Part shown: in pieces, positions 7,736 to 16,278 of the stretch
How positions within the stretch are numbered: position 1 is the stretch's first letter
Layout: each line of letters opens with the position of its first letter
NCBI GenBank assembly: GCA_964529005.1
Contig: CAZGUH010000028.1
Location: 1-51,577, forward strand
Source: CAZGUH01 sp964529005
GTDB taxonomy: Bacteria; Actinomycetota; Acidimicrobiia; Acidimicrobiales; Ilumatobacteraceae
Length of the DNA stretch: 51,577 nt
Direction of reading: 5' to 3'
Notes under the pieces: generated by a model
Databases searched by the model: none
What the model was told of the DNA's origin: nothing
What the model saw: only the letters and a program-made list of their open reading frames with translations
Position numbers and translations under genes: made by a program

Positions 7736-9469
7736 GTGATGCACGATGTGGTGATCCGGGGTGGGTTCTTGGTGGACGGCTCGGGCTCACTCGGTCGGTA
7801 CGCAGATGTCGCGATCGATGGCGACCGAATTGTGGCGGTCGGTGACGGGAAGCCCGATGTCGGCGCGGGGCGGCGGGAGATCGATGCCGACGGACGACTG
7901 GTGACGCCCGGTTGGGTCGATGTGCACACCCACTACGACGCGCAGGCCTCGTGGGATCCGTTTCTGACACCGTCGTCGTGGCACGGGGTGACGACCGCGG
8001 TGATGGGGAACTGTGGAGTGGGTTTCGCGCCGGCGGCGCCCGACCGGCACGAGTGGCTGATCGAGCTGATGGAGGGGGTAGAGGACATCCCGGGTTCGGC
8101 AATGACCGAGGGCATCGCTTGGGAGTGGGAGAGCTTTCCCGAATTCCTCGATGCGCTCGGCGGCCGCCGGTACGCGCTCGACATCGGCACACAGATTGCC
8201 CACGGTCCGGTGCGCGGCTACGTCATGGGCGACCGAGGCGCAGCGAACGAACCAGCAACCGACGAGGACATGGCTGCGATGGCTGCAATCGTCGCCGAGG
8301 GGCTCCGAGCCGGAGCGCTCGGATTCTCGACATCGCGGACCCCGCTGCACCGTTCGAAGTCGGGCGAACTCGTACCAGGCACCCACGCCGAGGCCGCCGA
8401 GTTGATCGCCATCGCACAAGCGATGGCAGGGGTCGGGCACGGCGTGTTCCAGTTCGCGCCCAATCATGAGCTGATGCCGGTCGACGAATGGCCGTGGATG
8501 CTCGAGCTCGCCCGCCGGACGGGCCGCACAGTGAGCGTCAACCTCAACCAGTCGCATCGTCGGCCCGACGTGTGGCGCGACGCTCTGGGCCGCCTCGACG
8601 AGGCGAGGGCGGCCGGAGTACCCGTCGTGGCTCAGGTGGCAGGGAGGGCCGTTGGGCTGCTCATGTGCCTCGAGGGCAGCCTGAACCCGCTCGCGTTCCA
8701 CCCCGCGTACGCGAGCATCGCCGCGCTCCCCCTCGACGAGCGGGTGCGTGCGCTGCAAGACCCGATGCTTCGCCGCCGTTTCATCGACGAGATTCCTGAT
8801 GACGGCCAGTTCGCCAACTTCGTGCTCGGGAGGATCCATCAGTGGTGGGCGGTGGCCGACGGCGACATCGACTACGAACCGCACGAGTCCGACTCGATCG
8901 CGGCAACCGCGCGAGCGGCCGGCCGCCATCCGATCGAACTCGTGATCGACCAGTTGTGCGCCCACGGAGGCAACGGCATGATCCTGACGCCGTTCTTCAA
9001 CTACGCGTACGGGGACCTGTCGTTCACCTACGAAGCCCATCGACACCCGTCCACGCGAATGGGCCTCGCCGACGCGGGGGCACACTGCGGCGTGATCTGC
9101 GACGGCGGCACTCCAACATTCATGCTCACCCATTGGACGCGAGACCGCCGGCGCGGCCCAAGACTCCCGCTCGAGTTCGTGGTGCACCGCCAGACTCGCC
9201 AGACTGCCGAACTGTACGGTCTCCTCGACCGCGGGCTCGTCGCCCCGGGCATGCGCGCCGATGTCAATCTCATCGATTTCGACCGGCTCACTTTCGAGCC
9301 ACCGCGCATGGTTCACGACCTTCCCGGCGGAGCACGACGTCTCGTCCAGAAGGCAAAGGGTTACGTGGCCACCTTCGTCGGGGGGGTGCAGACCATCGAT
9401 CACGATCAGTTCACCGGTGACCTCCCCGGGCAGCTCCTACGAGGCCCTCGCCCTACGCCACGTCCTTGA
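7736..9469 (+). CDS. Amidohydrolase family protein, N-acyl-D-amino-acid deacylase-like
   Basis: A 577-residue metal-dependent amidohydrolase. The N-terminal beta-sandwich strand D-V-V-I-R-G-G-F-L-V-D-G is followed by the metal motif H-T-H-Y-D (64-68), the G-N-C-G-V-G-F segment with Cys93 that bridges zinc in D-aminoacylases, and the D-A-G-A-H motif at 446-450 carrying the catalytic aspartate. Length and motif order fit the D-aminoacylase subgroup, which cuts N-acyl groups from D-amino acids, but many relatives have other amide or ring substrates. GTG 7736 and ATG 7739 are adjacent possible starts after the GGGAGGAAAGG site. The gene is monocistronic and faces the next amidohydrolase. Confidence 0.88.
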   Translation: MMHDVVIRGGFLVDGSGSLGRYADVAIDGDRIVAVGDGKPDVGAGRREIDADGRLVTPGWVDVHTHYDAQASWDPFLTPSSWHGVTTAVMGNCGVGFAPAAPDRHEWLIELMEGVEDIPGSAMTEGIAWEWESFPEFLDALGGRRYALDIGTQIAHGPVRGYVMGDRGAANEPATDEDMAAMAAIVAEGLRAGALGFSTSRTPLHRSKSGELVPGTHAEAAELIAIAQAMAGVGHGVFQFAPNHELMPVDEWPWMLELARRTGRTVSVNLNQSHRRPDVWRDALGRLDEARAAGVPVVAQVAGRAVGLLMCLEGSLNPLAFHPAYASIAALPLDERVRALQDPMLRRRFIDEIPDDGQFANFVLGRIHQWWAVADGDIDYEPHESDSIAATARAAGRHPIELVIDQLCAHGGNGMILTPFFNYAYGDLSFTYEAHRHPSTRMGLADAGAHCGVICDGGTPTFMLTHWTRDRRRGPRLPLEFVVHRQTRQTAELYGLLDRGLVAPGMRADVNLIDFDRLTFEPPRMVHDLPGGARRLVQKAKGYVATFVGGVQTIDHDQFTGDLPGQLLRGPRPTPRP

Positions 9470-9473
9470 ATCC

Positions 9474-9507
9474 GTCGACCGCGCTGGGAGTTGGAGCGCG
9501 GGTCGAC
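9474..9507. terminator. Stem-loop between convergent genes
   Basis: GTCGACCGCGCT (9474-9485) pairs with AGCGCGGGTCGAC (9495-9507), a 12-bp stem with one bulged base and a 9-nt loop. It starts just after the stop of the deacylase-like gene and faces the convergent amidohydrolase, as expected for a two-way terminator. No U-tract follows on either strand. Confidence 0.5.
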
Positions 9508-9571
9508 CAAGAGCACCAGGCCGCCCGACAGCGCCGCGAGGGGCTCGGCCGAAGTCGGCTCCGTACCGCTC

Positions 9572-10429
9572 CTAGGCGGCCGGCGGCCAACCGAAGACTC
9601 GCATGGCGTTACCGCGCAAAAAGGCATCGAGAGACTCACTGCAGAGCGGAACTTGTCTCGCCGCGTCAGCCGCCCGCGCAAGTGCCAAGACCGGATGGTC
9701 GGAGGAGAAGATCACCTTGTGGCGTCCACGGGAGCTGTTCATGAACTCGACCAGGTACGGGTCGAGGTACTTGGCGAGATAGGCGGAATTGCAGAGGTAG
9801 AGATTCTCGTATTTCGTCATCAGCCGGACGAGGAGGCGCTCCCAGGGGTGTCCCATGTGCGCACCGACCACCACGAGATCGGGAAAGTCGAGCAGCACCT
9901 CGTCGAGCAGGAGCGGATGCTGGCCAGCAGCACGTCGCCGCGGCTCCGGCAGACCTACGTTGATCGTGATCGGGATCGAGAGGGCCTCGCAACGTTCGTA
10001 GATGGGGTACAAGCACGGCGCGTTGAGCGGCTCACGAAGAACATGCGGCACGACTCGCATCGCCACGACCATTGGGTGAGGCGCGAGTTCCTCCACGAGA
10101 GCGCACGCCGTTCGGATTCTGGTCACGTCGTCGACGACGAAAGAGGCGCGGAAGCGCTCTGGGTACCGCTCGCACAGGTCCAGCAGATCCGTCGGATCCC
10201 CGACGGTCAGGGGGCGCGTCGCGATCGCTCGTTCGACCCCCGCCTCGTCCATCAGTTGAATCAGTCGCTCGATCGAGAAGGTCGCCGTATCCGCTTGTGA
10301 GCCGAACATTCGAAGAACCTCATGCTCGATCGCGGAGGCAGCGAAGGGATTTCTTCCTTCCTGGTAGACGTTGACGAACGCGTCGAGCACCTTGGCAGGA
10401 GCGGATGCAGACGTCACTGGCACGCACAT
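9572..10429 (-). CDS. Amidohydrolase-2 family protein (TIM-barrel metal-dependent hydrolase)
   Basis: A 285-residue protein of the amidohydrolase-2 (ACMSD/decarboxylase-like) type: V-V-G-A-H-M-G-H-P-W in the middle and I-F-S-S-D-H-P-V near the end, where the metal-binding His and the catalytic Asp lie. The usual N-terminal D-x-H motif appears degenerate: D-A-F-V-N-V-Y stands where D-x-H-x-H would be, so the metal site may be altered. ATG 10429 is the only in-frame ATG near the conserved part and has no good ribosome binding site; an earlier in-frame start as far as 10579 would pass through the promoter/operator. The gene stands alone between its own promoter and the convergent stem-loop. Confidence 0.75.
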   Translation of the reverse strand: MCVPVTSASAPAKVLDAFVNVYQEGRNPFAASAIEHEVLRMFGSQADTATFSIERLIQLMDEAGVERAIATRPLTVGDPTDLLDLCERYPERFRASFVVDDVTRIRTACALVEELAPHPMVVAMRVVPHVLREPLNAPCLYPIYERCEALSIPITINVGLPEPRRRAAGQHPLLLDEVLLDFPDLVVVGAHMGHPWERLLVRLMTKYENLYLCNSAYLAKYLDPYLVEFMNSSRGRHKVIFSSDHPVLALARAADAARQVPLCSESLDAFLRGNAMRVFGWPPAA

Positions 10430-10511
10430 CCCAAGCGACGACCTGGTCCTCGACCTCTCGACACGATCGGGTCTCCGTGATTCAAGCGACGCTCCTTCCC
10501 CGCGGAATTTC

Positions 10512-10544
10512 TGGAATTTTACTTCCCTATATAACGAGCGACAA
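10512..10544 (-). promoter_or_regulatory. Promoter with YGGAA-N6-TTCCR operator on the -10 box (amidohydrolase)
   Basis: On the minus strand TTGTCG (10539-10544) and TAAAAT (10516-10521) are separated by exactly 17 bp. The -10 hexamer sits in the centre of the palindrome TGGAATTTTACTTCCC (10512-10527), an exact GGAA-N6-TTCC core. A second GGAATTT lies just beyond at 10504-10510. Repressor binding here would block RNA polymerase. The transcript would have an 80-nt leader before ATG 10429. Confidence 0.6.
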
Positions 10545-10618
10545 GATGCCGCCGTGTAACGCACGCTCTCTGGCATCAAACCGCGTCAAGCCGCGCTCGA
10601 TGTCGGCTCCCTCGTCAT

Positions 10619-11731
10619 TCAGGCCGCATTCCCGAGGTGGTCGGTGCTCGCGAACCGAACCAACGTGCGCCCACCCTCACCACGACGCATCTCGTCAAAT
10701 CCCGCATTGATGTCCTCGAGCGAACGGCGTGAGGTCACCATTTCATCGAGCCTGAGACGGCCGGCCATGTACAGGTCGCAGTACCACGGCATGTCGAGAC
10801 GAAAGCGGTTGGATCCCATCGTCGATCCCTGCAACCGCTTCTCGAGCAGGTACAGCTCCCCTGCCGGGATATCGAGCGTTTGATCCGGTGGGACCAGGCC
10901 GATGACGGTGGCGGTGCCGGCGGGGCCAAGCATCGCGAAGGACTGCTCGGCCGTGTGCTTCGCGCCCACCGCCTCGAAGCTGTAGTCGACGCCGCCACCG
11001 CTCAGAGCTCTCACTGCGGCAACCGCGTCTTGACGCGTCGCGTCGACCGCGTCGGTAGCGCCCATCGTCAGCGCTTGTTGCAGCTTGGCGGGCGACACGT
11101 CGACAGCGATGATGCGCGATGCCCCTACGATGCGGGCGGCCTGCACCGCGGACAGACCGATGCCGCCGCAGCCGATCACTGCCACGGCCGACCCGGGCTC
11201 GACCTTCGCTGTGCGAAGTACGGCGCCCATGCCTGTCGTCACGCCGCAACCGATCAGCGCGGCGACGTCGAGTGGCATGTCTCGCCGGACCTTGACGACC
11301 GATCGCTCGTGCACGAGCATCGACTCGGCGAATGCTCCCAGACCGACCAATGCGGCAACCGGCTCGCCGCCGTCATCGTGCAGCGACGGTCGTGGCCGCG
11401 CCGACAACGAGGAGCGAGCGCTGCAGAGATTCGGACGGCCCACGAGGCAGAACCGGCATTCACCACAAAAGCTGGACAGGCAGGTGATGACGTGGTCCCC
11501 AGGTTGAACGTACGTCACGCGGGCGCCGACGGCCTCCACCACCCCAGCGGCTTCATGCCCCATGACGACGGGGACATTCGACGGAAAGCGGCCATCGACG
11601 ATTTTCAAGTCGCTGTGGCACAGCCCAGCATACGCGGTGCGGATGCGTACCTCCGCCGGAAGGGGAGCATCCAGCTCGAGTTCTTCGATCTGTAGTTGGC
11701 CGGGAACAGCCCGCAGTACAGCGGCCTTCAT
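10619..11731 (-). CDS. Zinc-dependent alcohol dehydrogenase (MDR family)
   Basis: A 370-residue medium-chain dehydrogenase. Catalytic zinc ligands: Cys38 in G-L-C-H-S-D, His59-Glu60 in M-G-H-E, and a third Cys in L-I-G-C-G-V-T-T-G near 172. Structural zinc is held by Cys89, Cys92, Cys95 and Cys103. The coenzyme motif is G-C-G-G-I-G followed by an Asp at the end of the second strand (I-A-V-D), suggesting NAD. The layout resembles class III/formaldehyde-type and actinobacterial aryl-alcohol dehydrogenases. ATG 11731 follows GGTAGGGAAACAGGTC. It lies 11 bp after the enoyl-CoA hydratase gene and is likely co-transcribed with it. Confidence 0.9.
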   Translation of the reverse strand: MKAAVLRAVPGQLQIEELELDAPLPAEVRIRTAYAGLCHSDLKIVDGRFPSNVPVVMGHEAAGVVEAVGARVTYVQPGDHVITCLSSFCGECRFCLVGRPNLCSARSSLSARPRPSLHDDGGEPVAALVGLGAFAESMLVHERSVVKVRRDMPLDVAALIGCGVTTGMGAVLRTAKVEPGSAVAVIGCGGIGLSAVQAARIVGASRIIAVDVSPAKLQQALTMGATDAVDATRQDAVAAVRALSGGGVDYSFEAVGAKHTAEQSFAMLGPAGTATVIGLVPPDQTLDIPAGELYLLEKRLQGSTMGSNRFRLDMPWYCDLYMAGRLRLDEMVTSRRSLEDINAGFDEMRRGEGGRTLVRFASTDHLGNAA

Positions 11732-11742
11732 GACCTGTTTCC

Positions 11743-12519
11743 CTACCTTCCGGAAGGGAAGCTCGAAGCCGGGCTGGGCCGCCAACTCCAATTCGGCGGC
11801 CGCTTCTCGAGAAATGCGGCGAATCCCTCTCGCGCTTCGGGACTGTCGGCTGCTGCCCCCTGTGTCATCTCGTCGACCACGCCGTACGTCTGGCTCACCA
11901 TCCTCCGCCAGGCGTTGCGTGCCGCCGGTGCGGTGTCGAGGACCTCAAAGGCAGCCTCGCGGGCCGCGGCGGCGAGATGATCGTGGTCGACGACGCGTTC
12001 AACGAGGCCGATGGCGAGCGCCTCGTCGGCATCGACCCGCCGTCCCGTGAGCATCAACTCGCGCGCTCGCCCCACGCCCACATGCGCGGGAAGCACGGCG
12101 GCGAACCACATGTCGGGAAACCCACGGAGGAGTTCGGGTGCCCGAAACGTGGCCCGGTCGCTCGCCACTGCGATGTCCGAGAGCAACGCCAAGAGCAGAC
12201 CGGACGCCTGACAGATGCCGTTGACGGCGGCGATCACCGGGACGCGAGACGCACGGATGGCGGTGAACGGCAGAACACCGTCGGGCCAGCGCTCCTCGCC
12301 GGACTGGCTCATGTCACCACCCGGCACGAACACGTCACCGGTCCCAGTCAGGATAAGAGCGGCGAGCTGCGGGTCATCGACGGTCGTCTGAATGGCCCGC
12401 CCGAGCCCCCGGTACATCGCCGGAGTCAGGGCATTGCGGGCTTCGGGGCGGTCGATTCGACACCAGGCGATCGGGCCGTCGCGCTCGAAATGGAGGTGTG
12501 GCGTGCCGAGTTCGTCCAT
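11743..12519 (-). CDS. Enoyl-CoA hydratase/isomerase family protein
   Basis: A 258-residue crotonase-fold protein. The oxyanion-hole segments are seen as F-V-P-G-G-D-M and C-Q-A-S-G-L-L-L. Where classical hydratases have the first catalytic Glu (G-G-x-E-L), this one has Leu; the second site keeps A-P-E-L. It may therefore not be a simple hydratase. An in-frame TTG at 12558 exists, but ATG 12519 is favoured: it lies 9 nt after a -10 box, with no ribosome binding site, as in a leaderless or nearly leaderless mRNA. The alcohol dehydrogenase gene follows 11 bp later. Confidence 0.86.
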   Translation of the reverse strand: MDELGTPHLHFERDGPIAWCRIDRPEARNALTPAMYRGLGRAIQTTVDDPQLAALILTGTGDVFVPGGDMSQSGEERWPDGVLPFTAIRASRVPVIAAVNGICQASGLLLALLSDIAVASDRATFRAPELLRGFPDMWFAAVLPAHVGVGRARELMLTGRRVDADEALAIGLVERVVDHDHLAAAAREAAFEVLDTAPAARNAWRRMVSQTYGVVDEMTQGAAADSPEAREGFAAFLEKRPPNWSWRPSPASSFPSGR

Positions 12520-12528
12520 CGTCGGCGC

Positions 12529-12558
12529 AGGATACGGAATTACAACTCCGCTTGTCAA
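12529..12558 (-). promoter_or_regulatory. Promoter with operator filling the spacer (hydratase-ADH unit)
   Basis: On the minus strand a perfect TTGACA (12553-12558) and TATCCT (12529-12534) are 18 bp apart. The palindrome CGGAATTACAACTCCG (12535-12550) occupies nearly the whole spacer; it has 4-bp arms CGGA/TCCG and is one base off the GGAA-N6-TTCC core. The ATG lies 9 nt beyond the -10 box. An alternative -10 TGTAAT lies in the palindrome centre. Confidence 0.6.
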
Positions 12559-12672
12559 GACGACAAGACCGTGTCAATGCGGCATTCGGCCTGCCCGCTA
12601 CCGGACCATCAATGATGTATCGAGCACCAGGCGACACCCTCCGGGAGGGGTCGTGAACGTGGACGATTCCAC

Positions 12673-14136
12673 CTATGGGACCGATGGGAACTCCAGCACC
12701 ACCTGGGTCTCGAGGTATCCGGCGTACCCGTCGAGGTCCTGTTCTCGGCCCAACCCGGATTGCTTGAAGCCACCGACGGGGAAGCGCGGGTCATTGGTCC
12801 ACCCGTTGATCCCGACGGTTCCGGCCATGATCCCTGCGGCCAGCCGTCGACCGCGTTCGAGATCTGACGTGAAGACAGCCCCGGCCAAACCGTAGATCGA
12901 GTCGTTGGCCAGCCGTACCGCCTGGTCGTCGTCGTCGTACGGAATCACGCACCACACCGGCCCGAAGATCTCCTCCTGCGCGATCCGGAAGTGGTTGCCG
13001 ACGTCGGCATAGAGCGTCGGCTCCACATACCACCCTCGGTCGAGCCCCGCCGGAGGACGCCCGCTCCCACCGAGTATGGGCCGGGCGCCTTCTGCACGGC
13101 CGAGGTCGATATAGCCCTGGACGCGTTCGCGATGGCGAGCGCTGACCAACGGGCCCATCACCGTGTCCGGATCGAGAGGGTCGCCGACCTTCTGCGAAGC
13201 GATTGTGTCTGCCAGCGCCTGGGCGATCTCGTCGTGGCGCCCGCGCGGGACCAGAATCCGGCTCAGCGAGACGCAGATCTGGCCACTGAGCATCGTCATG
13301 CGATCAGACAAGGTTTGCAGCACAGCGTCGAGGTCAACGTCGTCGAGCACGACAGCGGCAGACTTGCCTCCGAGCTCGAGCGTGACCCGCCCGATGCGTT
13401 CTGCGAGTCGCCCCATGATCCACCGACCCGTTGCGGTGCTTCCGGTGAACGCGATCTTGTCCACGCCGGGATGTTCGACCAGAGCCCGACCGGCGTCTCG
13501 GTCACCCACGAGCACACTGACGACGCCCGGCGGGAATCCCGCCTCGGCGCACGCGTCAGCGAGCTGGTACGCGTCGAGCGGCGTCTCCGGCGCCGCCTTG
13601 ACGACGACTGTGCAGCCAACCGTCAGGGCGGGCACGATCTTCAAAAGCGTCAGGAAGAGCGGCGCGTTCCACGGGATGATCGCGCCCACCACTCCCACAG
13701 GTCGCCGGTACAGCGTGCCGGGCACGCGGACGCCCTCCCGGCGTTCGACCAGTCTCAGCTCCGCGACCACGTCGAGCATCTCACGGGCCGCCGCGATCGG
13801 TCCGTAGACCTGGACCATGGGCGCGCGGACAATCGGTTGGCCGTTCTCCATTGACACCAGGCGAGCAATGATGTCCGCCCGGGACTCCAGCGCAGCGAGG
13901 AGTGCGCGAATGCGCTCGACGCGGGCCTCGACCGGCCACGACGCCCACGACCCGTCGTCGAAAGCCGACCGCGCGGCCCGAACGGCCCGATCGACATCGC
14001 CCACTGTCGCCCGAGGCACCCAACCAATGTGCTCCTCGGTGGACGCGTTGACCGCGTCGATCACGCCGTCCGACGCGGGAGTCGACCACTCGCCACCGAT
14101 GAACACGTGCTCCCGGTGGAAGGCGTCCGTAGGCAT
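12673..14136 (-). CDS. Aldehyde dehydrogenase
   Basis: A 487-residue ALDH of usual length. Asn157 in P-W-N-A-P, Lys180 in V-V-K-A-A-P-E, Glu254 in L-E-L-G-G-K and the nucleophile Cys288 in L-S-G-Q-I-C-V-S are all present, with E-I-F-G-P-V further on. It oxidises an aldehyde to the acid with NAD(P). The ATG is 2 bp from the stop of the upstream enoyl-CoA hydratase gene, so the two are one operon. It may work with the alcohol dehydrogenase downstream in turning an alcohol into an acid. Confidence 0.93.
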   Translation of the reverse strand: MPTDAFHREHVFIGGEWSTPASDGVIDAVNASTEEHIGWVPRATVGDVDRAVRAARSAFDDGSWASWPVEARVERIRALLAALESRADIIARLVSMENGQPIVRAPMVQVYGPIAAAREMLDVVAELRLVERREGVRVPGTLYRRPVGVVGAIIPWNAPLFLTLLKIVPALTVGCTVVVKAAPETPLDAYQLADACAEAGFPPGVVSVLVGDRDAGRALVEHPGVDKIAFTGSTATGRWIMGRLAERIGRVTLELGGKSAAVVLDDVDLDAVLQTLSDRMTMLSGQICVSLSRILVPRGRHDEIAQALADTIASQKVGDPLDPDTVMGPLVSARHRERVQGYIDLGRAEGARPILGGSGRPPAGLDRGWYVEPTLYADVGNHFRIAQEEIFGPVWCVIPYDDDDQAVRLANDSIYGLAGAVFTSDLERGRRLAAGIMAGTVGINGWTNDPRFPVGGFKQSGLGREQDLDGYAGYLETQVVLEFPSVP

Positions 14137-14138
14137 CG

Positions 14139-14924
14139 TCAGCGTCGCGTGCCGCGGCTGGCGAACTCGTCGACCTTGCGCCGGACGTCTTCCGTCGTGA
14201 ACGAGTCCACTTCAGCGGCCAGCGCAAACCCGAGCACGAGATGAGCCGCCTGGCGAAGGTGAATGTTCATCGCCCGCTTGGTGTCGCGGACGGCTTGAGC
14301 CGGTTGCCCGGCGAGCCGTTCGGCCAGGGCGAGCGCCTTCGGCAGAACATCACAAGCCGGCACGACATGATTGGCCAGGCCGAGCCGTTCACACTCGGCC
14401 GCGGGGATGCGATCGCCTAACAGGACGTATTCCTTTGCCTTGAGGAGACTCGTCATGAGCGGCCAGGCGACAGCGCCGCCGTCACCAGCAACAAGGCCGA
14501 CACTGACGTGAGGATCGGCCATGTAGGTATCGTCGGCGATCACGACGATGTCGCACAGCATTGCGAGGCTGCAACCAAGGCCGATCGCCGGACCATTCAC
14601 GGCAGCGACGATCGGGAGCTCGCAGTCGATGATCGCGTTCGCAATCCGCTCCATCTGCCTGATGTCACGGCGGCGCCACACCGGATCTTGCTGGTTCCGA
14701 GCGAAGCTCGGCAAATAGCCACCGGTGCTGAACGCCCGTCCGGCACCCGTCAGCACCACCGCGGACGCGCTCTCGTCCTCGATCAGACGCGCCCACACCT
14801 GCCACATCCCACGATGCATCTCGTCGGAGAACGCGTTGAGTTGGCCGGGCTTGTTCATGGTGATGATTCGGATCGCGCCACGGCTCTCGATGAGCAGGTC
14901 GGGTGCGAGGTCGCTGTAGTCCAT
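14139..14924 (-). CDS. Enoyl-CoA hydratase/isomerase family protein
   Basis: A 261-residue crotonase-fold protein with F-S-T-G-G-Y-L and I-G-L-G-C-S-L-A-M-L-C-D for the oxyanion hole and G-L-V-A-G-D-G-G later. Ser replaces the first catalytic Glu (G-G-C-E-L) and the usual P-E of the second site is missing, a pattern also seen in crotonase relatives that are not hydratases. ATG 14924 is chosen over 14930 because the AGGAG site is 6 nt from the former and touches the latter. First gene of the hydratase-ALDH operon. Confidence 0.87.
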   Translation of the reverse strand: MDYSDLAPDLLIESRGAIRIITMNKPGQLNAFSDEMHRGMWQVWARLIEDESASAVVLTGAGRAFSTGGYLPSFARNQQDPVWRRRDIRQMERIANAIIDCELPIVAAVNGPAIGLGCSLAMLCDIVVIADDTYMADPHVSVGLVAGDGGAVAWPLMTSLLKAKEYVLLGDRIPAAECERLGLANHVVPACDVLPKALALAERLAGQPAQAVRDTKRAMNIHLRQAAHLVLGFALAAEVDSFTTEDVRRKVDEFASRGTRR

Positions 14925-14977
14925 CGTCATCTCCTGTTGAGAGCAGGGGCCGCCCAGCAGCCATCGCGACATGTGAT

Positions 14978-14993
14978 GGGAATCATAATTCCA
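14978..14993. promoter_or_regulatory. YGGAA-N6-TTCCR operator between hydratase and dpp operons
   Basis: GGGAATCATAATTCCA is an almost perfect palindrome (GGAAT-CATA-ATTCC). Read on the minus strand its centre is TATGAT, a good -10 for the hydratase gene, but no clear -35 is seen. It lies in the 379-bp space 14925-15303 that separates this operon from the divergent dpp-type operon; the rest of that space holds the + strand promoter and the direct repeats listed separately. Confidence 0.55.
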
Positions 14994-15162
14994 TTACGAG
15001 ACGCGCGCGAAACTGGCGGAGGCCCGAGGCTCCGTCCGCTGAGCCGCCGATCGACGCGTCGAGGGCGACCATCGGAAGCGGGATGAAGCGACCGCACGGT
15101 GACTGAACGTGGCGCCCCCGTCGACATGAGCTCGTCGCCAACGAACCCGGCCGCCTGACCGC

Positions 15163-15190
15163 TTGCCATCACCTCGGAGCGGAACATAAA
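15163..15190 (+). promoter_or_regulatory. Candidate promoter of the Dpp/Opp-type operon
   Basis: TTGCCA (15163-15168) and CATAAA (15185-15190) are 16 bp apart, about 110 bp before the first permease gene. The hexamers are good but not perfect matches to the housekeeping consensus. Confidence 0.4.
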
Positions 15191-15196
15191 CTCTGA

Positions 15197-15226
15197 ATGC
15201 TCGCGGAACGATCTGCATGCTCGCGG
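15197..15226 (+). repeat. Direct repeat ATGCTCGCGG, 20-bp period
   Basis: ATGCTCGCGG occurs at 15197-15206 and 15217-15226, with further matches around it (GAATGCTCGCGGAAC and GCATGCTCGCGGGAC). The 20-bp period puts both copies on the same face of the helix. They lie just after the candidate -10 box of the Dpp/Opp-type operon, so they may be a tandem regulator site in the leader. Confidence 0.45.
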
Positions 15227-15303
15227 GACTACGGTCGCGTCCACGAGGAACTGGCCGACGAGGCCCCGTGGTCTCGTCACAGCCATGAGGTCCGGGGGGA
15301 AGG

Positions 15304-16278
15304 GTGCTGAACACGGTTGTATCGAGAACCATCCACCTCGTGCTCGTGTTGCTGCTCGTGACCTTCATGACCGCGTTCTTGATGGACCTCACGCCGGGCG
15401 ACCCGGCGTATGCGGTCCTCGGTTTCGACGCCACGCCTGAGGCCGTCGCCAAGGTGCACGCCGATCTCGGTCTCGACCGACCGCTCTTCGAGCGATACTT
15501 CGACTGGTTGGGCAATGCCGTGCAAGGCGATCTCGGCCTGTCGTATCGGGCCAACGTGACGGAGGCGGCACGGCGTGACGTCACCGACGAAGTTCTTCGA
15601 GCGTTGCCGGTCACGCTCGAGCTGATGGTGTTGGCGATGGCGATTGCGCTCGCCATCGCAGTTCCGCTCGGCGTCTACAGCGCGTACAAGCGCGACGGGC
15701 TGTTCGATCGGGTGTGGGGTTCGGTCTCGTCGATCCTCGTGTCCACGCCGGCCTTCGTCGCTGTCCCGGTGCTGGTCTACGTCCTTGTGCTGCGTCTCAA
15801 GCTCTTCCCCGCCACAGGGTGGGTGTGGTTGACCGACCACCCATTCGACAACCTCCACCACGCGGTGCTCCCCGCGTTCGTCCTCGCGCTCGACCTGATC
15901 CCTCGGTTCGCGGCCGTACTCCGCGCCGACCTGTCGGCGACCCTCGAGGAAGATTTCGTCCTGAACGCCCGCGCCAAGGGCGTTTCTCCGGCAGCGGTCC
16001 TCTTTCGCCATGCGCTCCGCCCTTCCTCCTTCTCCCTGCTGACCTCCGCCGGAATCAGCCTCGGCCACCTCATCGGAGGAACGGTCATCGTCGAGTTCCT
16101 CTTCGCTTTCCCGGGAATCGGATCGCTCCTCGTGTCGTCGGTCCAGGCCCGAGATGTCAACACCGTGCAGGGAGTGGTGCTGTTCATCGCCGCCGCGTAC
16201 GTCGTCATCAACACGTCGATCGATCTCGCTTACGGCTACCTCGACCCGCGCGTTCGACTCAGGGAGCGCACCACATGA
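15304..16278 (+). CDS. Dpp/Opp-type ABC transporter permease (DppB-like)
   Basis: A 324-residue inner-membrane permease of about six helices. The first helix follows a V-S-R-T-I-H-L start, with D-L-T-P-G-D-P-A after it, typical of DppB/OppB, and the EAA-type loop N-A-R-A-K-G-V-S is near residue 220. It forms half of the channel with the next gene. The start is GTG 15304 after GGGGGGAAGG. It opens a five-gene importer unit with overlapping or touching genes. Confidence 0.93.
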   Translation: MLNTVVSRTIHLVLVLLLVTFMTAFLMDLTPGDPAYAVLGFDATPEAVAKVHADLGLDRPLFERYFDWLGNAVQGDLGLSYRANVTEAARRDVTDEVLRALPVTLELMVLAMAIALAIAVPLGVYSAYKRDGLFDRVWGSVSSILVSTPAFVAVPVLVYVLVLRLKLFPATGWVWLTDHPFDNLHHAVLPAFVLALDLIPRFAAVLRADLSATLEEDFVLNARAKGVSPAAVLFRHALRPSSFSLLTSAGISLGHLIGGTVIVEFLFAFPGIGSLLVSSVQARDVNTVQGVVLFIAAAYVVINTSIDLAYGYLDPRVRLRERTT

